Assembly (NCBI GenBank): GCA_902768995.1 | Contig: CACXNN010000066.1 | Span: forward strand, 1 to 6,980 | From: an uncultured Eubacteriales bacterium | GTDB taxonomy: Bacteria > Bacillota > Clostridia > Christensenellales > CAG-138 | DNA: 6,980 bases | Direction of reading: 5' to 3' | Position numbers and translations under genes: made by a program | Shown: piece by piece, positions 6,114 through 6,980 of the stretch | Numbering within the stretch: the stretch's first letter is position 1 | How the letters are laid out: each line of letters starts with the position of its first letter | The notes under the pieces: model-generated | What the model saw: only the letters and a program-made list of their open reading frames with translations | What the model was told of the DNA's origin: nothing | Database searches by the model: none

Positions 6114-6980
6114 TTATCCCTGCAGCAGATCGTCCGCCAGCCCTTCGATCCAGGCCGCCAATGCACGAATGCTTTCCTCCGCCAGCACGTCCCGGCCGAC
6201 GACTTCCGTAAAAGATGCCCCGGCTTTTCGTTTCAACGAACGGCGATACCCTTTGTTCCCGTCCCGAACCAAGGCCATGGCCCCCAGCATACTGACGCCG
6301 TAGCTCACGTAGTAGAAAGGGAATTGGAAGGTATGCCCGATCTCGGTCCATTCCCTGCCCTCGTAACCAAACAGTCTATCGAAGCCGTACTCTTTCGAAA
6401 GCTCACCGTATAGGCGATTGAGCGATTCCACAGTGGGGTGCTCCAGCCCATAGGCCCGCTGCTGGAATTCGTCCTCCATGAACCCGGACAGGATGGCGTA
6501 CAAGGCGTTCATGAGCCAGCAAAGGCGGGCCATCAGCAGCTCGAACCCCTGGGCGTCCGTCTCGGCCAGATCCAGGTCCTCCGAGGCATAGTAGGTGCCC
6601 TCCGGGTTGGTATAGTAGCTGAGAAAGTGTCCGAACTCGTGGATCACGGTGAAGACAGAGGAGGCGTCGTCCGCCCACTGGGTGAACAAAAAGGGGCATC
6701 TGTAGATGGAAAGATAGGTGGTGAAGCTGCCCTGCAGCTTATGCTCGGAGGGCTGGCTGTCGTAAAGGCCCAACTTGATCATATACCGCCAGGCTTCCCC
6801 CGCGCCGGGCACGGCACGTTCCGCCGCCTGCTCCATGGCAGCCATAAACTGCTCCTCCGAAAAGGAGGCCCCACTCAAATACCGAAGATCGTTTTCACAA
6901 CGCTCCCGCAAGCGGACGTATAGGGGCACGAAGACCTGCTTCACGATCTTGGCGGCAGCCAATGCCTGCTCCGGCGTATA
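6114..6980 (-). CDS. M3-family (oligoendopeptidase F-like) zinc metallopeptidase, C-terminal half
   Basis: The 288 visible residues are the catalytic end of an M3 oligopeptidase. The frame is open to the window edge and full proteins of this group are about 560 residues, so the start lies beyond 6980. An internal TTG at 6962 is not a credible start. HEFGH (residues 114-118 as seen here) supplies two zinc histidines and the catalytic glutamate. The third ligand is probably Glu140 in LAETDAQGFELL, 26 residues after the first histidine, as in this family. Further on, GHTFQFPFYYVSYG (215-228) matches the conserved His/Tyr substrate-binding segment. These enzymes degrade short peptides in the cytosol. 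It is followed 18 nt later by the M14 peptidase, which suggests linked peptide or muropeptide breakdown, though the substrate is unknown. Confidence 0.93.
   Translation of the reverse strand, partial: YTPEQALAAAKIVKQVFVPLYVRLRERCENDLRYLSGASFSEEQFMAAMEQAAERAVPGAGEAWRYMIKLGLYDSQPSEHKLQGSFTTYLSIYRCPFLFTQWADDASSVFTVIHEFGHFLSYYTNPEGTYYASEDLDLAETDAQGFELLMARLCWLMNALYAILSGFMEDEFQQRAYGLEHPTVESLNRLYGELSKEYGFDRLFGYEGREWTEIGHTFQFPFYYVSYGVSMLGAMALVRDGNKGYRRSLKRKAGASFTEVVGRDVLAEESIRALAAWIEGLADDLLQG

Noticed and set aside
6438..6923. A 161-codon plus-strand open frame opposite the M3 peptidase.
   Set aside because: The minus strand carries the HEFGH active site and the M3 signature here; the plus-strand product resembles nothing.
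1..6980. Search by eye for CRISPR arrays, tRNA or rRNA genes, insertion sequences and long direct repeats.
   Set aside because: None was seen. Intergenic space is small, every larger stretch is explained by conserved housekeeping genes, and no gene looks disrupted or foreign.

Overview
The window is GC-rich bacterial DNA, densely coding, and every gene I can support lies on the minus strand. The gene set points to a fairly GC-rich member of the Clostridia (Firmicutes). The evidence is a two-chain iron-sulfur L-serine dehydratase, a SpoVB/YabM-type flippase followed directly by a MazG protein with an N-terminal methylase-like domain and then HU (an order typical of Clostridia and related to the Bacillus yabM-yabN region), and an endopeptidase-I-like peptidase carrying wall-binding modules. 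I cannot name a genus from the sequence alone.

Layout in the direction of transcription (high to low coordinates): (1) 6980-6114, the C-terminal half of an M3-family oligopeptidase, running off the window; (2) 6095-4815, a cytosolic-looking M14 peptidase with peptidoglycan-binding and LysM domains; (3) 4772-3174, a SpoVB/YabM/MurJ-like multi-pass flippase, probably with its own promoter and possibly a leaderless mRNA; (4) 3169-1748, a MazG nucleotide pyrophosphohydrolase fused to a degenerate tetrapyrrole-methylase-like domain; (5) 1662-1390, the HU DNA-binding protein, with its own promoter and a clear factor-independent terminator; (6) 1202-543, sdaAB, and (7) 546-1, sdaAA (truncated by the window edge), overlapping by ATGA and encoding the beta and alpha chains of L-serine dehydratase.

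Three functional groups result. The peptidase/flippase/MazG stretch is tightly packed (gaps of 18, 42 and 4 nt) and mixes peptide or cell-wall turnover with nucleotide-pool cleaning. HU forms a separately promoted and terminated unit. The sda pair is an independent catabolic operon turning L-serine into pyruvate and ammonia.

I saw no RNA genes, mobile elements, CRISPR arrays or long repeats. No wholly new system is visible. The points worth a second look are the eroded methylase domain in MazG, a palindrome framing the hup promoter, the possibly leaderless flippase mRNA, a small palindrome on the sda promoter, and the break in gene order after HU.
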